A DNA stretch of 64,000 nucleotides from Sulfuriferula sp047300855 (GTDB lineage Bacteria; Pseudomonadota; Gammaproteobacteria; Burkholderiales; Sulfuriferulaceae). The position numbers and the translations under genes are program-made. Below, one piece after another: positions 25,187-34,824 of this stretch. Under the pieces are notes generated by a model that saw nothing but the letters and a program-made list of their open reading frames with translations, was not told the origin of the DNA and did not search any database. Positions within the stretch are counted from its first letter, which is position 1; every line of letters starts with the position of its first letter. Where the stretch lies: positions 2,976,001 to 3,040,000 of the forward strand of contig NZ_CP170197.1 of NCBI RefSeq assembly GCF_047300855.1. The letters are read 5' to 3'.

Positions 25187-28100
25187 ATGCTGACTCCCAT
25201 CGTTGACTTTGCCATCCGCTTTCGCGGCGTTGTCATCGCCCTGGCCATGCTGCTGGCGGGGTACGGCCTGTTCGCTCTCAGCCATGCGCGGCTGGACGTG
25301 TTCCCGGAATTCGCGCCGCCCCAGGTGCAGGTGCAGACCGAGGCACCCGGCCTGTCGCCCGAGCAGGTGGAAGTGCTGGTCACCCAGCCGCTGGAGAACC
25401 GCCTGGCCGGCCTGACCGGGATCAAGACCATGCGCTCCAAGTCGTTTCAGGGGCTGTCCATGATCACCCTGACTTTCGTATCGGGTACCGACATCTATCG
25501 GGCCAGGCAGGTCGTGGCAGAACAAATGGGCGGGGCTGCCGCTGCCCTTCCGCAAGGCGTCAAAACACCGGCTTTGCTGCCGCTGGCTTCATCCACCAGC
25601 GTGGTGCTGAGCCTTGGTCTGACCTCGAAGTCGCGCTCGCTGATGGAACTGCGCACCCTTGCCGACTGGAGCGTCAAGCCGCAGCTGCTTTCCGTGCACG
25701 GGGTGGCGGGCATTTCCGTATTTGGCGGCGAGGTGAAGCAGTTGCAGATCCAGATCGCCCCCGACAAGCTGGTGCGCTACGGCCTGTCTATCCAGGACGT
25801 GGTCGATGCGGCAAAACGGGCAACCGCGGTGCGCGGCGCCGGCATCATCGAAAACAGCAACCAGCGCATCACGCTGGAAACCACCGGGCAGCCCATCTCC
25901 GCCGCGGCGCTGGGGGCGGTGGTGCTGCGCAATCAGGGCGGCGCCACCCTGCACCTGGCAGATGTCGCGAATGTGACGGTGGCGCCCGCCCCCGCAGTCG
26001 GCGCGGCTTCGATCGAGGGGCAGCCGGGCGTGATGCTGGTGGTCGAGGAACAGTACGGCGCGAATACCCTGGCCGTGACCCGGGCCCTTGAACAGCGCCT
26101 CGCGCAGCTCAAACCCGCCCTCACTGCCGAAGGCGTGACGCTGAATCCCGACCTGTTCCGTCCGGCCAACTTCATTGAAACCGCGATCAGCCACCTGCGC
26201 ACCGCGCTGCTGATCGGCGCTGCGCTGGTGCTGATCGTGCTGTTCCTGTTCCTGTTCAACGCGCGCGCAGCGGTCATTTCTGCCACGGCGATTCCGCTTT
26301 CGCTGCTGACTGCGGTGATCGTGCTGAATCACTTCGGCATCGGCCTCAATACCATGACGCTGGGCGGACTCGCCATCGCCATCGGCGAGGTGGTGGACGA
26401 CGCCATTGTCGATGTGGAAAACATTTTCCGACGCCTGCGTGAAAATCGCCTGCTGGCTGCACCGCTGAATGCGGCGCAAGTGGTGCTGAGTGCATCTCTC
26501 GAAGTGCGCGGTGCAGTGATCTACGCCACCTTCATCGTGGCGCTGGTGTTCGTGCCGGTGCTGACACTGTCCGGCGTCGCCGGCAGCCTGTTCGGCCCGC
26601 TGGCAATCGCCTATATTGCGGCCATCATGGCTTCGCTGGTGGTGGCGTTGACGCTGACCCCGGCGCTGGCCTATGCGTTGCTGGCAAGCCGTGCCGCCGA
26701 AGCAAAAGAGCCACCGCTGGGTAAATGGCTCAAGGTGCGCTACACCCGTCTGCTCGCCGGCATCGATCAACGCGCGGGCGCGGCGATTCTGGTCGTGGTG
26801 TTGCTGTGCGGCGCGGCATTGGCGGTGCTGCCGTTCCTGCAGGGCAGCTTCCTGCCCACGCTGCGCGAGGGACATTTCATCGTCCATATGAAAATGGCAC
26901 CGGGCACGTCGCTGGCCCAGTCGCTTGCGCTGGGGCAACGTGTGAGCGCGTCGCTCAGCCGGATTCCGGGAATCCGTTCGGTGGCCCAGCGCGCGGGACG
27001 GGCTACCCAGGTGTCGGATCCGGCAGGCGCATTTTCGAGCGAGTTCGAGGTGGACCTGACGCCGCTCTCCGGCCCCGGACAACAGCGCGTATTGAATGCC
27101 ATCCGCAGCACCGTTGCGCCGTTCGTGGGCGCGAGTTTCTCGGTCAACACCTTCCTGACCGAGCGCATCCACGAAACAATTTCAGGCTATACCGCGCCGC
27201 TGGTCGTGGATATCTACGGCAACGACCTCGACGTGCTCGACCGCAAGGCCGAGGAAGTCGCCGCCGCGATCCGCAGCGTGCCGGGCGCCGGCGCGGTGCA
27301 GGTACAGGCGCCGACCGGCAGTCCGCAGTTGGTTATTCATTTGCGCGATAGCGCCCTGGCGCGGCTCGGCATCGCCCCGGTCGACGCGCTGAGTGCGATT
27401 CAAACCGCCTACGCCGGTACCCAAGTCGGCGAGGTGTACGAGGGGAGTCGCGTATTCGACGTGACGGTGGTGCTGGCGCCACCGCTGCGCCAAAGCCCGG
27501 CGCAAGTGGGCGAGCTGCCGTTGAAGACCCCGGACGGCCGCATGGTGCTGCTCAAGGACATTGCCGATATTCACCAGACCGATGGGCGTTATCTGATCCT
27601 GCACGACGACGCGCAACGCTTGCAAACAGTGACCGCAGACGTCAAGGGACGTGCACTGTCGAGTTTTGTCACGGCGGTAAAAAAACTGATTGCGGCGCAG
27701 GTCACGCTGCCGCGCGGCACTTACCTGGTCTATGCCGGCGATGCGCCGGAGCAGGCCCGCGCGCAGCGGGATCTGCTGCTGCATTCGGCACTGGCTGCCG
27801 CGGGCGTGGCGCTGCTGTTGTACATGGCGCTGGGCGGCGTGCGCTCGACCATCCTGGTGTTCGCCAACCTGCCGTTCGCGCTGGCCGGCGGCGTGGTGAT
27901 GGTGCTGGTCACCGGCGGCGTATTATCGATCGGCTCGCTGGTGGGTTTCGTCACGCTGTTCGGCATCACCCTGCGCAACGCCATCATGCTGATCTCGCAC
28001 TATCGCCATCTGGTCGAGGTGGAAGGCGTGGCGTGGGGCAAGGATGCCGCGATACGCGGCGCAGCGGAACGTCTGTCGCCGATCCTGATGACGGCGCTGG

Positions 28101-28288
28101 TCACCGCGCTGGGGCTGCTGCCGCTGGCGCTGAGCAGCGGTGCGCCGGGCAACGAGATCGAAGGCCCGATGGCCGCCGTCATCCTGGGCGGGCTGATCAC
28201 GTCCACGCTGCTCAACCTGCTGATCCTGCCGACGCTCGCGCTGCGCTATGGGCGGTTCGAGCGGCGCGATCTGGACAACGCCGCATGA
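25187..28288 (+). CDS. RND efflux pump, CzcA/CusA (heavy-metal efflux) family
   Basis: Inner-membrane proton-driven pump of 1033 residues with twelve predicted membrane helices and two large periplasmic loops. Helix 4 reads GEVVDDAIVDVENIFRRL, the position where CzcA/CusA proteins carry acidic proton-relay residues. The overall sequence (LDVFPEFAPPQVQVQTEAPG near residue 37) is typical of HME-RND proteins. Substrate metal cannot be assigned. It completes the pump with the two preceding genes. Confidence 0.9.
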   Translation: MLTPIVDFAIRFRGVVIALAMLLAGYGLFALSHARLDVFPEFAPPQVQVQTEAPGLSPEQVEVLVTQPLENRLAGLTGIKTMRSKSFQGLSMITLTFVSGTDIYRARQVVAEQMGGAAAALPQGVKTPALLPLASSTSVVLSLGLTSKSRSLMELRTLADWSVKPQLLSVHGVAGISVFGGEVKQLQIQIAPDKLVRYGLSIQDVVDAAKRATAVRGAGIIENSNQRITLETTGQPISAAALGAVVLRNQGGATLHLADVANVTVAPAPAVGAASIEGQPGVMLVVEEQYGANTLAVTRALEQRLAQLKPALTAEGVTLNPDLFRPANFIETAISHLRTALLIGAALVLIVLFLFLFNARAAVISATAIPLSLLTAVIVLNHFGIGLNTMTLGGLAIAIGEVVDDAIVDVENIFRRLRENRLLAAPLNAAQVVLSASLEVRGAVIYATFIVALVFVPVLTLSGVAGSLFGPLAIAYIAAIMASLVVALTLTPALAYALLASRAAEAKEPPLGKWLKVRYTRLLAGIDQRAGAAILVVVLLCGAALAVLPFLQGSFLPTLREGHFIVHMKMAPGTSLAQSLALGQRVSASLSRIPGIRSVAQRAGRATQVSDPAGAFSSEFEVDLTPLSGPGQQRVLNAIRSTVAPFVGASFSVNTFLTERIHETISGYTAPLVVDIYGNDLDVLDRKAEEVAAAIRSVPGAGAVQVQAPTGSPQLVIHLRDSALARLGIAPVDALSAIQTAYAGTQVGEVYEGSRVFDVTVVLAPPLRQSPAQVGELPLKTPDGRMVLLKDIADIHQTDGRYLILHDDAQRLQTVTADVKGRALSSFVTAVKKLIAAQVTLPRGTYLVYAGDAPEQARAQRDLLLHSALAAAGVALLLYMALGGVRSTILVFANLPFALAGGVVMVLVTGGVLSIGSLVGFVTLFGITLRNAIMLISHYRHLVEVEGVAWGKDAAIRGAAERLSPILMTALVTALGLLPLALSSGAPGNEIEGPMAAVILGGLITSTLLNLLILPTLALRYGRFERRDLDNAA

Positions 28289-28313
28289 AACCCGACGGTG
28301 ACGGAGGACATCC

Positions 28314-29630
28314 ATGACACGGCATAAGCCAGCGCATGACATTGTGATTGTGGGCGGTGGCGCGGGCGGACTGGAACTCGCCACAAGCCTGGGCAACAAG
28401 CTGGGACGCGGCACCCGCGCCAGGGTCACCTTGATCGACGCTTCGGCTTCGCACGTATGGAAGCCGCTGCTGCACGAAGTGGCCGCGGGCAGTCTGGATT
28501 CCTATGCGGAACGGCTGGAGTATCTGGCACAGGCGCACTGGCATCATTTCCGCTTTTGTTTCGGACGCATGGACGGCCTGGATCGCACCCAGAAACGGGT
28601 AGGGATTGCACCCGCCACGGATCAGAACGGACACGAAATCATGCCGCGCCGCAGCCTTCATTACGACACGCTGGTGATTGCGGTGGGTTCGGTCGGTAAT
28701 GATTTTGGCATACCCGGCGTGGCCGAACATTGCATCATGCTCGACACCCCGGAACAGGCGCGTCAATTCCATCGCCGCCATATCGATGCCTGCCTGCGCG
28801 CGCAAACCCAGGCCGGGCCGGTCGCACCGGGGCAGATCACGGTGGGCATCGTCGGCACCGGTGCCACCGGGGTGGAACTGGCCGCCGAACTGCACGACAC
28901 GACGCGCGAACTGTCGTCCTACGGCCTCGAACATATCGACCCCGACAAAAGCTTGCGGCTGGTGCTGGTGGGGGCGGCCGAGCGCGTCCTGCCCGGATTG
29001 CCGGCGCGCCTGTCCGATGCGGTCGCCGCTCAGTTGCACAGCATGGGTATCGAAATCCATAACGGCGAACACGTGGTGGAAGTGCGCCCGGACGGCATGC
29101 TCACGCATACCGGTAAATTCATCCACGCCAGCATGATGGTGTGGGCGGCAGGCATCAAGGCGCCGGATGTTCTGACGACCCTGGGCTTGCCCACCAATCA
29201 CGCCCAGCAATTGATCGTGCGCCCGACCTTGCAGACCGCTGACGACGCGATTTTTGCTTTTGGCGATTGCGCCGCGTGTCCGCTGCCCGACGGCAAGGGC
29301 ATCGTCCCTGCACGCGCGCAGGCCGCGCATCAGCAAGCCAGACTACTGGTGAAATCGATACGCTGCCGGCTTAACCATAAACCGCTGCCGCAATATGTGT
29401 ATCGCGATTACGGCTCGCTGGTCGCACTCGGGCAACACAGCACTGTAGGCACCCTGATGGACAGGTGGTCCGGCAATGGCCTGCGTGTGGAAGGGCTGTG
29501 GGCACGGTGGATGTACCGGTCGCTGCACACCATGCACCTGCTTGCCCTGAACGGCTATGTCAGGACCGCGCTGTTGCTTCTCGCCAATCTCATCAATACG
29601 CCCAACAAGCCCACCATCAAGCTGCATTGA
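28314..29630 (+). CDS. ndh: Type II NADH:quinone oxidoreductase (NDH-2)
   Basis: Non-proton-pumping flavoprotein of 438 residues that passes electrons from NADH to quinone at the inner membrane. It has the FAD-binding GGGAGG at about 14-19, an NAD-binding GTGATGVELAAEL, the FAFGDCAACP motif and a hydrophobic C-terminal helix for membrane attachment (about 400-430). Fit and length match NDH-2. It feeds the quinone pool used by the oxidases encoded downstream. Confidence 0.88.
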   Translation: MTRHKPAHDIVIVGGGAGGLELATSLGNKLGRGTRARVTLIDASASHVWKPLLHEVAAGSLDSYAERLEYLAQAHWHHFRFCFGRMDGLDRTQKRVGIAPATDQNGHEIMPRRSLHYDTLVIAVGSVGNDFGIPGVAEHCIMLDTPEQARQFHRRHIDACLRAQTQAGPVAPGQITVGIVGTGATGVELAAELHDTTRELSSYGLEHIDPDKSLRLVLVGAAERVLPGLPARLSDAVAAQLHSMGIEIHNGEHVVEVRPDGMLTHTGKFIHASMMVWAAGIKAPDVLTTLGLPTNHAQQLIVRPTLQTADDAIFAFGDCAACPLPDGKGIVPARAQAAHQQARLLVKSIRCRLNHKPLPQYVYRDYGSLVALGQHSTVGTLMDRWSGNGLRVEGLWARWMYRSLHTMHLLALNGYVRTALLLLANLINTPNKPTIKLH

Positions 29631-29647
29631 TCAAAAAACGGCGATTT

Positions 29648-29777
29648 ATCCACGAAATACACGAAATACACGAAAATCACGAAATATCCGAATCGATAAC
29701 AAGCTGCAGATCATCACCCAAAGGGTGGATAACTTACTCAATGTCTTACATTGATTTGTTTCGTGTCTTTCGTGGAC
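29648..29777. repeat. Intergenic inverted repeat of the CACGAAA type
   Basis: Left arm (29648-29690) has four tandem CACGAAA-like units (ATCCACGAAATACACGAAAT then further copies). The right arm (about 29756-29777) carries TTTCGTGTCTTTCGTGGA, their complement. About 65 bp lie between the arms. This is a second repeat class, distinct from the CACAGAG elements. It lies directly upstream of the P3 regulatory region. Confidence 0.75.
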
Positions 29778-29846
29778 CAACTGCTTTTTCCATGCTGAAC
29801 CTCTCGTCATCCCGCCTGGGCGTGTCGCGCCTGCCTCTGCGATGCT

Positions 29847-29891
29847 GGTTGAGATGCCCCAACCACCAGTTTGCTCCGGGGCTTATACCCC
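29847..29891 (+). promoter_or_regulatory. Paired upstream activator sites of promoter P3
   Basis: The proximal palindrome is GGGGCTTATACCCC (29878-29891), centre 63 bp upstream of the -24 GG. The distal site GGTTGAGATGCCCC (29847-29860) keeps only the right half well; its centre is 31 bp from the proximal one. Same motif and spacing class as P2 and P4. Confidence 0.8.
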
Positions 29892-29926
29892 GATATATCC
29901 CGCACCAACAAAACCGGTCACAAAAA

Positions 29927-29960
29927 ATTCAAGGCCTTATCGGGCTGGCACGGTCGATGC
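29927..29960 (+). promoter_or_regulatory. Sigma-54 promoter P3 with IHF box (cyoABCD)
   Basis: TGGCACG-GTCG-ATGC (29946-29960) has a full GG-N10-GC. A 12/13 IHF match (29927-29939) begins 20 bp before the -24 GG. The predicted start near 29972 leaves a leader of about 90 nt to cyoA. The region 29631-30063 otherwise holds only the CACGAAA repeat. Confidence 0.85.
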
Positions 29961-30063
29961 ATAGGGAAGATCGGAGAGGTGTTGTCCGCTGCCCAGGCCT
30001 GACCGGATAAACCTGAATCTGCCGTGCCGTGTTCAAGCGGACTGCTCTCATTCAAATGTGGAT

Positions 30064-30981
30064 ATGAGGTATTTTGTGCCAGGAAAAAAGCACCTCAGGC
30101 TACTCGGTTACTGCTCGCTCATCCCTGTACTGTTTCTGGGCGGCTGCAGCGTATCCGGTTTCCCGCTGCTCAACCCGCAGGGGCCGATCGGTCACAGCGA
30201 ACTCAATCTGATCGTAACCGCCTTTCTCATCATGCTGATCCCGGTGCTGCCGGTGATAGGCATGACCTTCTGGTTTGCGTGGCGTTACCGCGCCACGCGC
30301 AGGGAAACTGCGCCCCAGGCCGCTTGGTCCGAACATACAATCGAGCTGGTGGTATGGGCGGTCCCGACCGTCATAGTGATTGCGCTGGGTGCGCTGACCT
30401 GGGTCACCACGCACCGGCTCGACCCCTATAAATCCATCGCGTCATCCGCAAAACCGGTACAGATCGAGGCGATTGCGTTGAACTGGAAATGGCTGTTCAT
30501 TTACCCGGACGAGCATATCGCAACGGTCAACCAGCTGGTCATTCCCGTCAACGTGCCGGTAAGTTTCCGGCTCACCTCCGATACGGTGATGGCCTCGCTA
30601 TTCATCCCGCGCCTGGGCAGTCAGGTCTACGCGATGGCGGGCATGCAAACCCGTCTGCATCTGCTGGCAAGCCAGCCGGGCAGCTACCGCGGCATGAACT
30701 CGCAATTCAGCGGTGCCGGTTTTCCGGGCATGCGCTTCAGGGTCATCGCAACTTCACAGGGCGACTACCAGGCCTGGCTCAAACAGGTCAGGCAAACCGG
30801 TAGCGCACTGAACCTGGCACGCTTCAGGCAATTGGCGCAACCCAGCGCCCACGCGCCGGTGAGTTATTTCGCATCGGTCCAGCCCGCTGATCTGTTCGAC
30901 CAGGTCATGCGCACATTCAAGCCGATGCCGCCAGGCGCGATGGCGCCCATGCAGCCGGCGTCCAGCCATCAGGAGACATAA
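30064..30981 (+). CDS. cyoA: CyoA, cytochrome bo3 quinol oxidase subunit II
   Basis: Membrane-anchored subunit II of the bo3 ubiquinol oxidase, 305 residues. The lipoprotein-type signal ends LGGC. Two membrane helices (about 50-75 and 92-115) precede a cupredoxin domain with LNWKWLFIYPD that lacks CuA ligands, as in quinol oxidases. The ATG at 30064 was preferred; an in-frame GTG at 30058 is possible and neither has a clear ribosome-binding site. It lies downstream of the sigma-54 promoter P3. Confidence 0.93.
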   Translation: MRYFVPGKKHLRLLGYCSLIPVLFLGGCSVSGFPLLNPQGPIGHSELNLIVTAFLIMLIPVLPVIGMTFWFAWRYRATRRETAPQAAWSEHTIELVVWAVPTVIVIALGALTWVTTHRLDPYKSIASSAKPVQIEAIALNWKWLFIYPDEHIATVNQLVIPVNVPVSFRLTSDTVMASLFIPRLGSQVYAMAGMQTRLHLLASQPGSYRGMNSQFSGAGFPGMRFRVIATSQGDYQAWLKQVRQTGSALNLARFRQLAQPSAHAPVSYFASVQPADLFDQVMRTFKPMPPGAMAPMQPASSHQET

Positions 30982-30984
30982 GGC

Positions 30985-33027
30985 ATGTTCGGAAAACTGT
31001 CACTGTCCGCGATTCCTTTTCATGTACCCATCATCATGGGATCGGTCAGCGTGGTATTGCTGGGCGCAGCGCTGATCCTGGCGCTCATTACCTACTATGG
31101 CAAGTGGGGCTACCTGTGGCATGAATGGCTGACCAGCGTCGACCATAAAAGAATCGGCGTCATGTACATCATTCTGGCGCTCGTCATGCTGCTGCGCGGC
31201 TTCTCTGACGCCATCCTGATGCGCTCGCAGCAGGCCATCGCACTGGGCTCAGATCACGGCTTCCTGCCGCCCGGCCACTACGACCAGATTTTCAGCGCGC
31301 ACGGCACCATCATGATTTTTTTCATGGCCATGCCGTTCCTGGTCGGGCTGATGAATGTGGTCGTGCCGTTGCAGATCGGCGCGCGCGACGTCGCCTTCCC
31401 GTTCATGAATGCGGTCAGCCTGTGGCTCACCGTATTCAGCGCCGGGCTGGTCATGGTCTCGCTCGGCGTGGGCAATTTCTCCCATGCCGGATGGACCGGC
31501 TACCCGCCCCTCAGCGGCCTGCATTACAGTCCGGGCACCGGTGTCGATTACTGGATCTGGAGCATCCAGTTGAGCGGACTCGGATCGCTGATGACGGGAA
31601 TCAATTTCCTGGTGACCATACTCAAAATGCGCGCACCCGGCATGACGCTGATGCGCATGCCGATCTTCACCTGGACCGCATTGTGCACCAACGTGCTGAT
31701 GATCCTCGCCTTCCCGGTGTTGACCGTGACGCTGGCTCTATTGGCGCTGGATCGTTACCTGGGCATGCATTTTTTCACCAACGCCCTTGGCGGAAACATG
31801 ATGATGTACCTCAATCTGTTCTGGATCTGGGGGCATCCGGAAGTCTACATCCTGGTGCTGCCCGCGTTCGGCGTGTTTTCCGAAGTGGTGGCCACGCTGT
31901 GTGGCAAGCGCCTGTTCGGCTACACCTCGATGATCTGGGCGACCATCGCCATCACCGTGCTGTCCTTCACGGTGTGGCTGCACCATTTTTTCACCATGGG
32001 ATCGAGCGCAGACGTGAATGCCTTCTTCGGCATCATGACCATGATCATCGCGGTGCCCACCGGGGTCAAGGTGTTCAACTGGCTGTTCACCATGTATCAG
32101 GGGCGCGTGCGTTTCGACACGCCGATGCTGTGGACGCTGGCCTTCATGGTGACGTTCGTGCTGGGCGGCATGACCGGGGTGATGCTGGCGATTCCGGGTG
32201 CCGATTACGTGCTGCATAACACCGAGTTCCTGGTCGCCCATTTTCACAACATGCTGATTCCCGGCGCGCTGTTCGGCTACTTTGCCGGATATGCCTTCTG
32301 GTTTCCCAAGGTGTTCGGCTTCGCGCTGAACGAGAAATGGGGCAAGCGTGCATTCTGGATGTGGGCGAGCGGCTTTTACCTCGCCTTCATGCCGCTCTAT
32401 GTGCTTGGTTTTCTGGGCATGCCGCGCCGTCTGGAGTACTACACCAACCCTGCCTGGCATCCCTGGCTGGAAATTGCCGCCGTGGGCGCTGCCTTCATCC
32501 TGATCGGCATCGTGTTCCAGGTCATCCAGCTGGTGGTGAGCATCCGGGCGCGCGAAACGACGCGCGACCTGAGCGGCGATTACTGGCGCGACGGCCGCAC
32601 CCTGGAGTGGTCGACCTCCTCACCGCCGCCGCTCTACAACTTTGCGCAAATTCCCGTCGTGGGAAGCCGCGATGCCTTCATGCGCATCAAGGAAAATGGC
32701 AGCGCCGCCCAGCGCCCGGTTGAATATCACGCTATCCATATGCCCAGCAACACACCCGCGGGCTTTGTCATCGGTGTGCTGGCGTTCTTCGCCGGCTTCG
32801 GGTTGATCTGGCATATCTGGTGGCTGGCCGCAATCGGTACTTTGGGCATTCTGGTCACGCTCATTGCCAGGGCATCGCATGACAATACCGGATATTTCAT
32901 CCCGGCGGAGGCAGTGCAGGCCACCGAGGAGCGACGCCCGCGCGCATCCGGAGGAACTGATCGGGCGGGCTTGAACGTATTCAAACTGCCGGGCCACGCG
33001 GCCACCATGCAGCAGGGACAATCATGA
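30985..33027 (+). CDS. cyoB: CyoB, cytochrome bo3 quinol oxidase subunit I
   Basis: Catalytic subunit, 680 residues, reducing O2 to water with proton pumping. Metal ligands line up at the E. coli numbers: heme b ligand H106, CuB ligand H284 in WGHPEVY with cross-linked Y288, the HH pair in WLHHFF, and heme ligands in AHFHNM. CAGGAGACATAAGGC precedes the ATG, 3 bp after cyoA. It overlaps cyoC by 4 nt. Confidence 0.97.
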   Translation: MFGKLSLSAIPFHVPIIMGSVSVVLLGAALILALITYYGKWGYLWHEWLTSVDHKRIGVMYIILALVMLLRGFSDAILMRSQQAIALGSDHGFLPPGHYDQIFSAHGTIMIFFMAMPFLVGLMNVVVPLQIGARDVAFPFMNAVSLWLTVFSAGLVMVSLGVGNFSHAGWTGYPPLSGLHYSPGTGVDYWIWSIQLSGLGSLMTGINFLVTILKMRAPGMTLMRMPIFTWTALCTNVLMILAFPVLTVTLALLALDRYLGMHFFTNALGGNMMMYLNLFWIWGHPEVYILVLPAFGVFSEVVATLCGKRLFGYTSMIWATIAITVLSFTVWLHHFFTMGSSADVNAFFGIMTMIIAVPTGVKVFNWLFTMYQGRVRFDTPMLWTLAFMVTFVLGGMTGVMLAIPGADYVLHNTEFLVAHFHNMLIPGALFGYFAGYAFWFPKVFGFALNEKWGKRAFWMWASGFYLAFMPLYVLGFLGMPRRLEYYTNPAWHPWLEIAAVGAAFILIGIVFQVIQLVVSIRARETTRDLSGDYWRDGRTLEWSTSSPPPLYNFAQIPVVGSRDAFMRIKENGSAAQRPVEYHAIHMPSNTPAGFVIGVLAFFAGFGLIWHIWWLAAIGTLGILVTLIARASHDNTGYFIPAEAVQATEERRPRASGGTDRAGLNVFKLPGHAATMQQGQS

Positions 33028-33632
33028 CAACGACTGCATTGAGCCACCACTCCGGCAGCGCGCATCAGCACGCCGAATCCGTGAACAACGCCGTGTTCGG
33101 ATTCTGGATCTATATCATGAGCGACTGCATCCTGTTCGCCATCCTGTTCGCGACATTTGGCGTCATGCAACACAACTACGCGGGCGGACCCACGGGCGCG
33201 ACCTTGTTCGATCTGCCCAAGGTGTTCGGCGAAACCCTGCTCCTGCTTACCAGCAGCGTGACCTATGGCCTGGCGGTGCTGGCGATGAACAGGAAAAACC
33301 GAATCCAGGTGCTGGGCTGGCTGTTGATCACCTTCCTGCTTGGGCTGGGTTTCATCGGCATGGAAGTCAGCGAGTTCCAGCGCATGATCCTGACGGGCGC
33401 CGGACCCGACCGAAGCGGTTTTCTGTCCGCATTTTTTACCCTGGTCGGCACCCACGGCCTGCACGTCAGCTTCGGTCTGATCGGCATGCTGGTGATGATG
33501 GGTCAGGTCATGCGCAAGGGGTTAAGCATCCCGGTTCAATCCCGGCTGATCCGCCTGAGCATGTTCTGGCACTTCCTGGACATCGTGTGGATCGGCGTCT
33601 TCACCGTGGTCTACTTGATGGGAGTGATGTAA
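33024..33632 (+). CDS. cyoC: CyoC, cytochrome bo3 quinol oxidase subunit III
   Basis: Subunit III of 202 residues with five predicted helices, as usual for CyoC. Conserved features include FGFWIYIMSDCILFA and VGTHGLHVSFGLIG. The ATG overlaps the cyoB stop by 4 nt, and cyoD begins on the next base after its stop. Confidence 0.95.
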   Translation: MTTTALSHHSGSAHQHAESVNNAVFGFWIYIMSDCILFAILFATFGVMQHNYAGGPTGATLFDLPKVFGETLLLLTSSVTYGLAVLAMNRKNRIQVLGWLLITFLLGLGFIGMEVSEFQRMILTGAGPDRSGFLSAFFTLVGTHGLHVSFGLIGMLVMMGQVMRKGLSIPVQSRLIRLSMFWHFLDIVWIGVFTVVYLMGVM

Positions 33633-33965
33633 ATGGCACATGATTCGATCCATCTGCCCGGCGTCGGCCATGCCCGCTTGCGCACCTATGTCGTGGGCTT
33701 TGCACTGTCCCTGGTGCTCACTGCGATCCCGTTCGGGCTGGTCGTATTCGGTCTCGACCGCTTTCCGCACTCCGCCATACTCATCGCCATCGCACTCGCA
33801 GCCATCGTCCAGATTGTGGTGCAACTCCATTACTTCCTGCACCTGGATCGCACCTCGGACCAGAGCTGGAACCTGCTCGCCATTGTGTTCACCGTACTCA
33901 TCATCGCCATCATGCTGCTGGGCACGCTGTGGATCATGTTCGATCTCCATGCGCGCATGATGTAA
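33633..33965 (+). CDS. cyoD: CyoD, cytochrome bo3 quinol oxidase subunit IV
   Basis: Small three-helix subunit of 110 residues (helices about 19-42, 47-66 and 79-104) with the QIVVQLHYFLHLD motif of CyoD. The gene starts immediately after the cyoC stop. No cyoE (heme O synthase) follows, so heme O must be supplied from elsewhere if this is a true bo3 enzyme. Confidence 0.93.
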   Translation: MAHDSIHLPGVGHARLRTYVVGFALSLVLTAIPFGLVVFGLDRFPHSAILIAIALAAIVQIVVQLHYFLHLDRTSDQSWNLLAIVFTVLIIAIMLLGTLWIMFDLHARMM

Positions 33966-33990
33966 AGCAGATCGCCTTGAGAGCGTAATC

Positions 33991-34605
33991 TCAGCGCCGG
34001 CTGCGCGACCGTTTCGACATCACCCAGTAAACAACCGCAACCAGCACGACCAGCGCCAGCGCGCCTGCCAGCCACAACTCTGCCGTATGAACCCGCAGCA
34101 ACCATGCCTCGATCTGCTTGCCGAAATAGTAGACACCCGCACTCCATGCGCCAACCCACAGCAGCGCGCCCAGCGCGTTATAGACTGCGAAGCGTTTCCA
34201 GCCCATTCCAACACTGCCCGCAGTGAGGCCGTTGAGTTGCCGCAGCACCGGGAAGAAACGCGCGACGATGACGACTTCCGGGCCGTAATGCGCGAAGAAG
34301 CGCTCCACCTTGTCCAGCCGCACGGCGCTGATGCCCACGCGCGCGCCATGGCGAACCAGCAGCTTGCGACCGCCGTAGCGGCCAATGGCATAACCGGCGT
34401 TGTCGCCGAGCGTCGCCGCTGCCCATGCCGTCACAACCACAAGCCAGATGTTGAGCTGCCCCTGTACGGCAAGGAAGGACGCGGCGACCAGAAAGGTTTC
34501 GCCGGGCAGCGGCAAGCCCAACGACTCGGCGAACAGCACGCCGAACAGCGCGCCGTAACCGTACTGGATAATGTAGGGGTGCGCCGTGGCAAGCAGGCTG
34601 TTCAT
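33991..34605 (-). CDS. DedA-family membrane protein
   Basis: Integral membrane protein of 204 residues. DedA hallmarks are FAESLGLPLPGETFL near residues 25-40, GDNAGYAIGRYGG and the RFFPVLRQLNGLTAGSVGM segment. Known members support envelope homeostasis, with undecaprenyl-phosphate or lipid flipping shown for some. Convergent with cyoD, 25 bp away. Confidence 0.9.
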   Translation of the reverse strand: MNSLLATAHPYIIQYGYGALFGVLFAESLGLPLPGETFLVAASFLAVQGQLNIWLVVVTAWAAATLGDNAGYAIGRYGGRKLLVRHGARVGISAVRLDKVERFFAHYGPEVVIVARFFPVLRQLNGLTAGSVGMGWKRFAVYNALGALLWVGAWSAGVYYFGKQIEAWLLRVHTAELWLAGALALVVLVAVVYWVMSKRSRSRR

Positions 34606-34620
34606 ATTGAGAAAATCAGT

Positions 34621-34798
34621 TCTCCACGGAGAACACAGAGTTCACTGTGGCAGCGGGCTGCGCCGGGATGGGCGATTCGTCGCCCAGCCCGCAAAAACCC
34701 CTGGTTGCTGTAAATATTGACTACTCCCGTCAGGTGACCCGGGAAAACAGCAGGCGGAAACCGCTTCATCTCGGCGGCCTCCGTGATCTCTGCGGCTT
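34621..34798. repeat. Degenerate CACAGAG-type inverted repeat
   Basis: The stretch 34621-34651 contains TCTCCACGGAGAACACAGAG and 34771-34798 contains GGCGGCCTCCGTGATCTCTG, a partial complement. It resembles the elements at 21078 and 25037 but is more diverged. It fills most of the gap between the cydB1 end and the dedA start. Confidence 0.55.
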
Positions 34799-34824
34799 GA
34801 TTCGCGGGTTTTGTTTTAGCTTCA

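Noticed and set aside
25589..27172. 527-codon open frame antisense to the RND pump gene
   Set aside because: Shadow of a well-conserved pump; the translation is His/Gln/Arg-rich without motifs.
28386..29630. NDH-2 as sulfide:quinone oxidoreductase
   Set aside because: The catalytic cysteine pattern of SQR is not seen, and the sequence reads as NDH-2 throughout.
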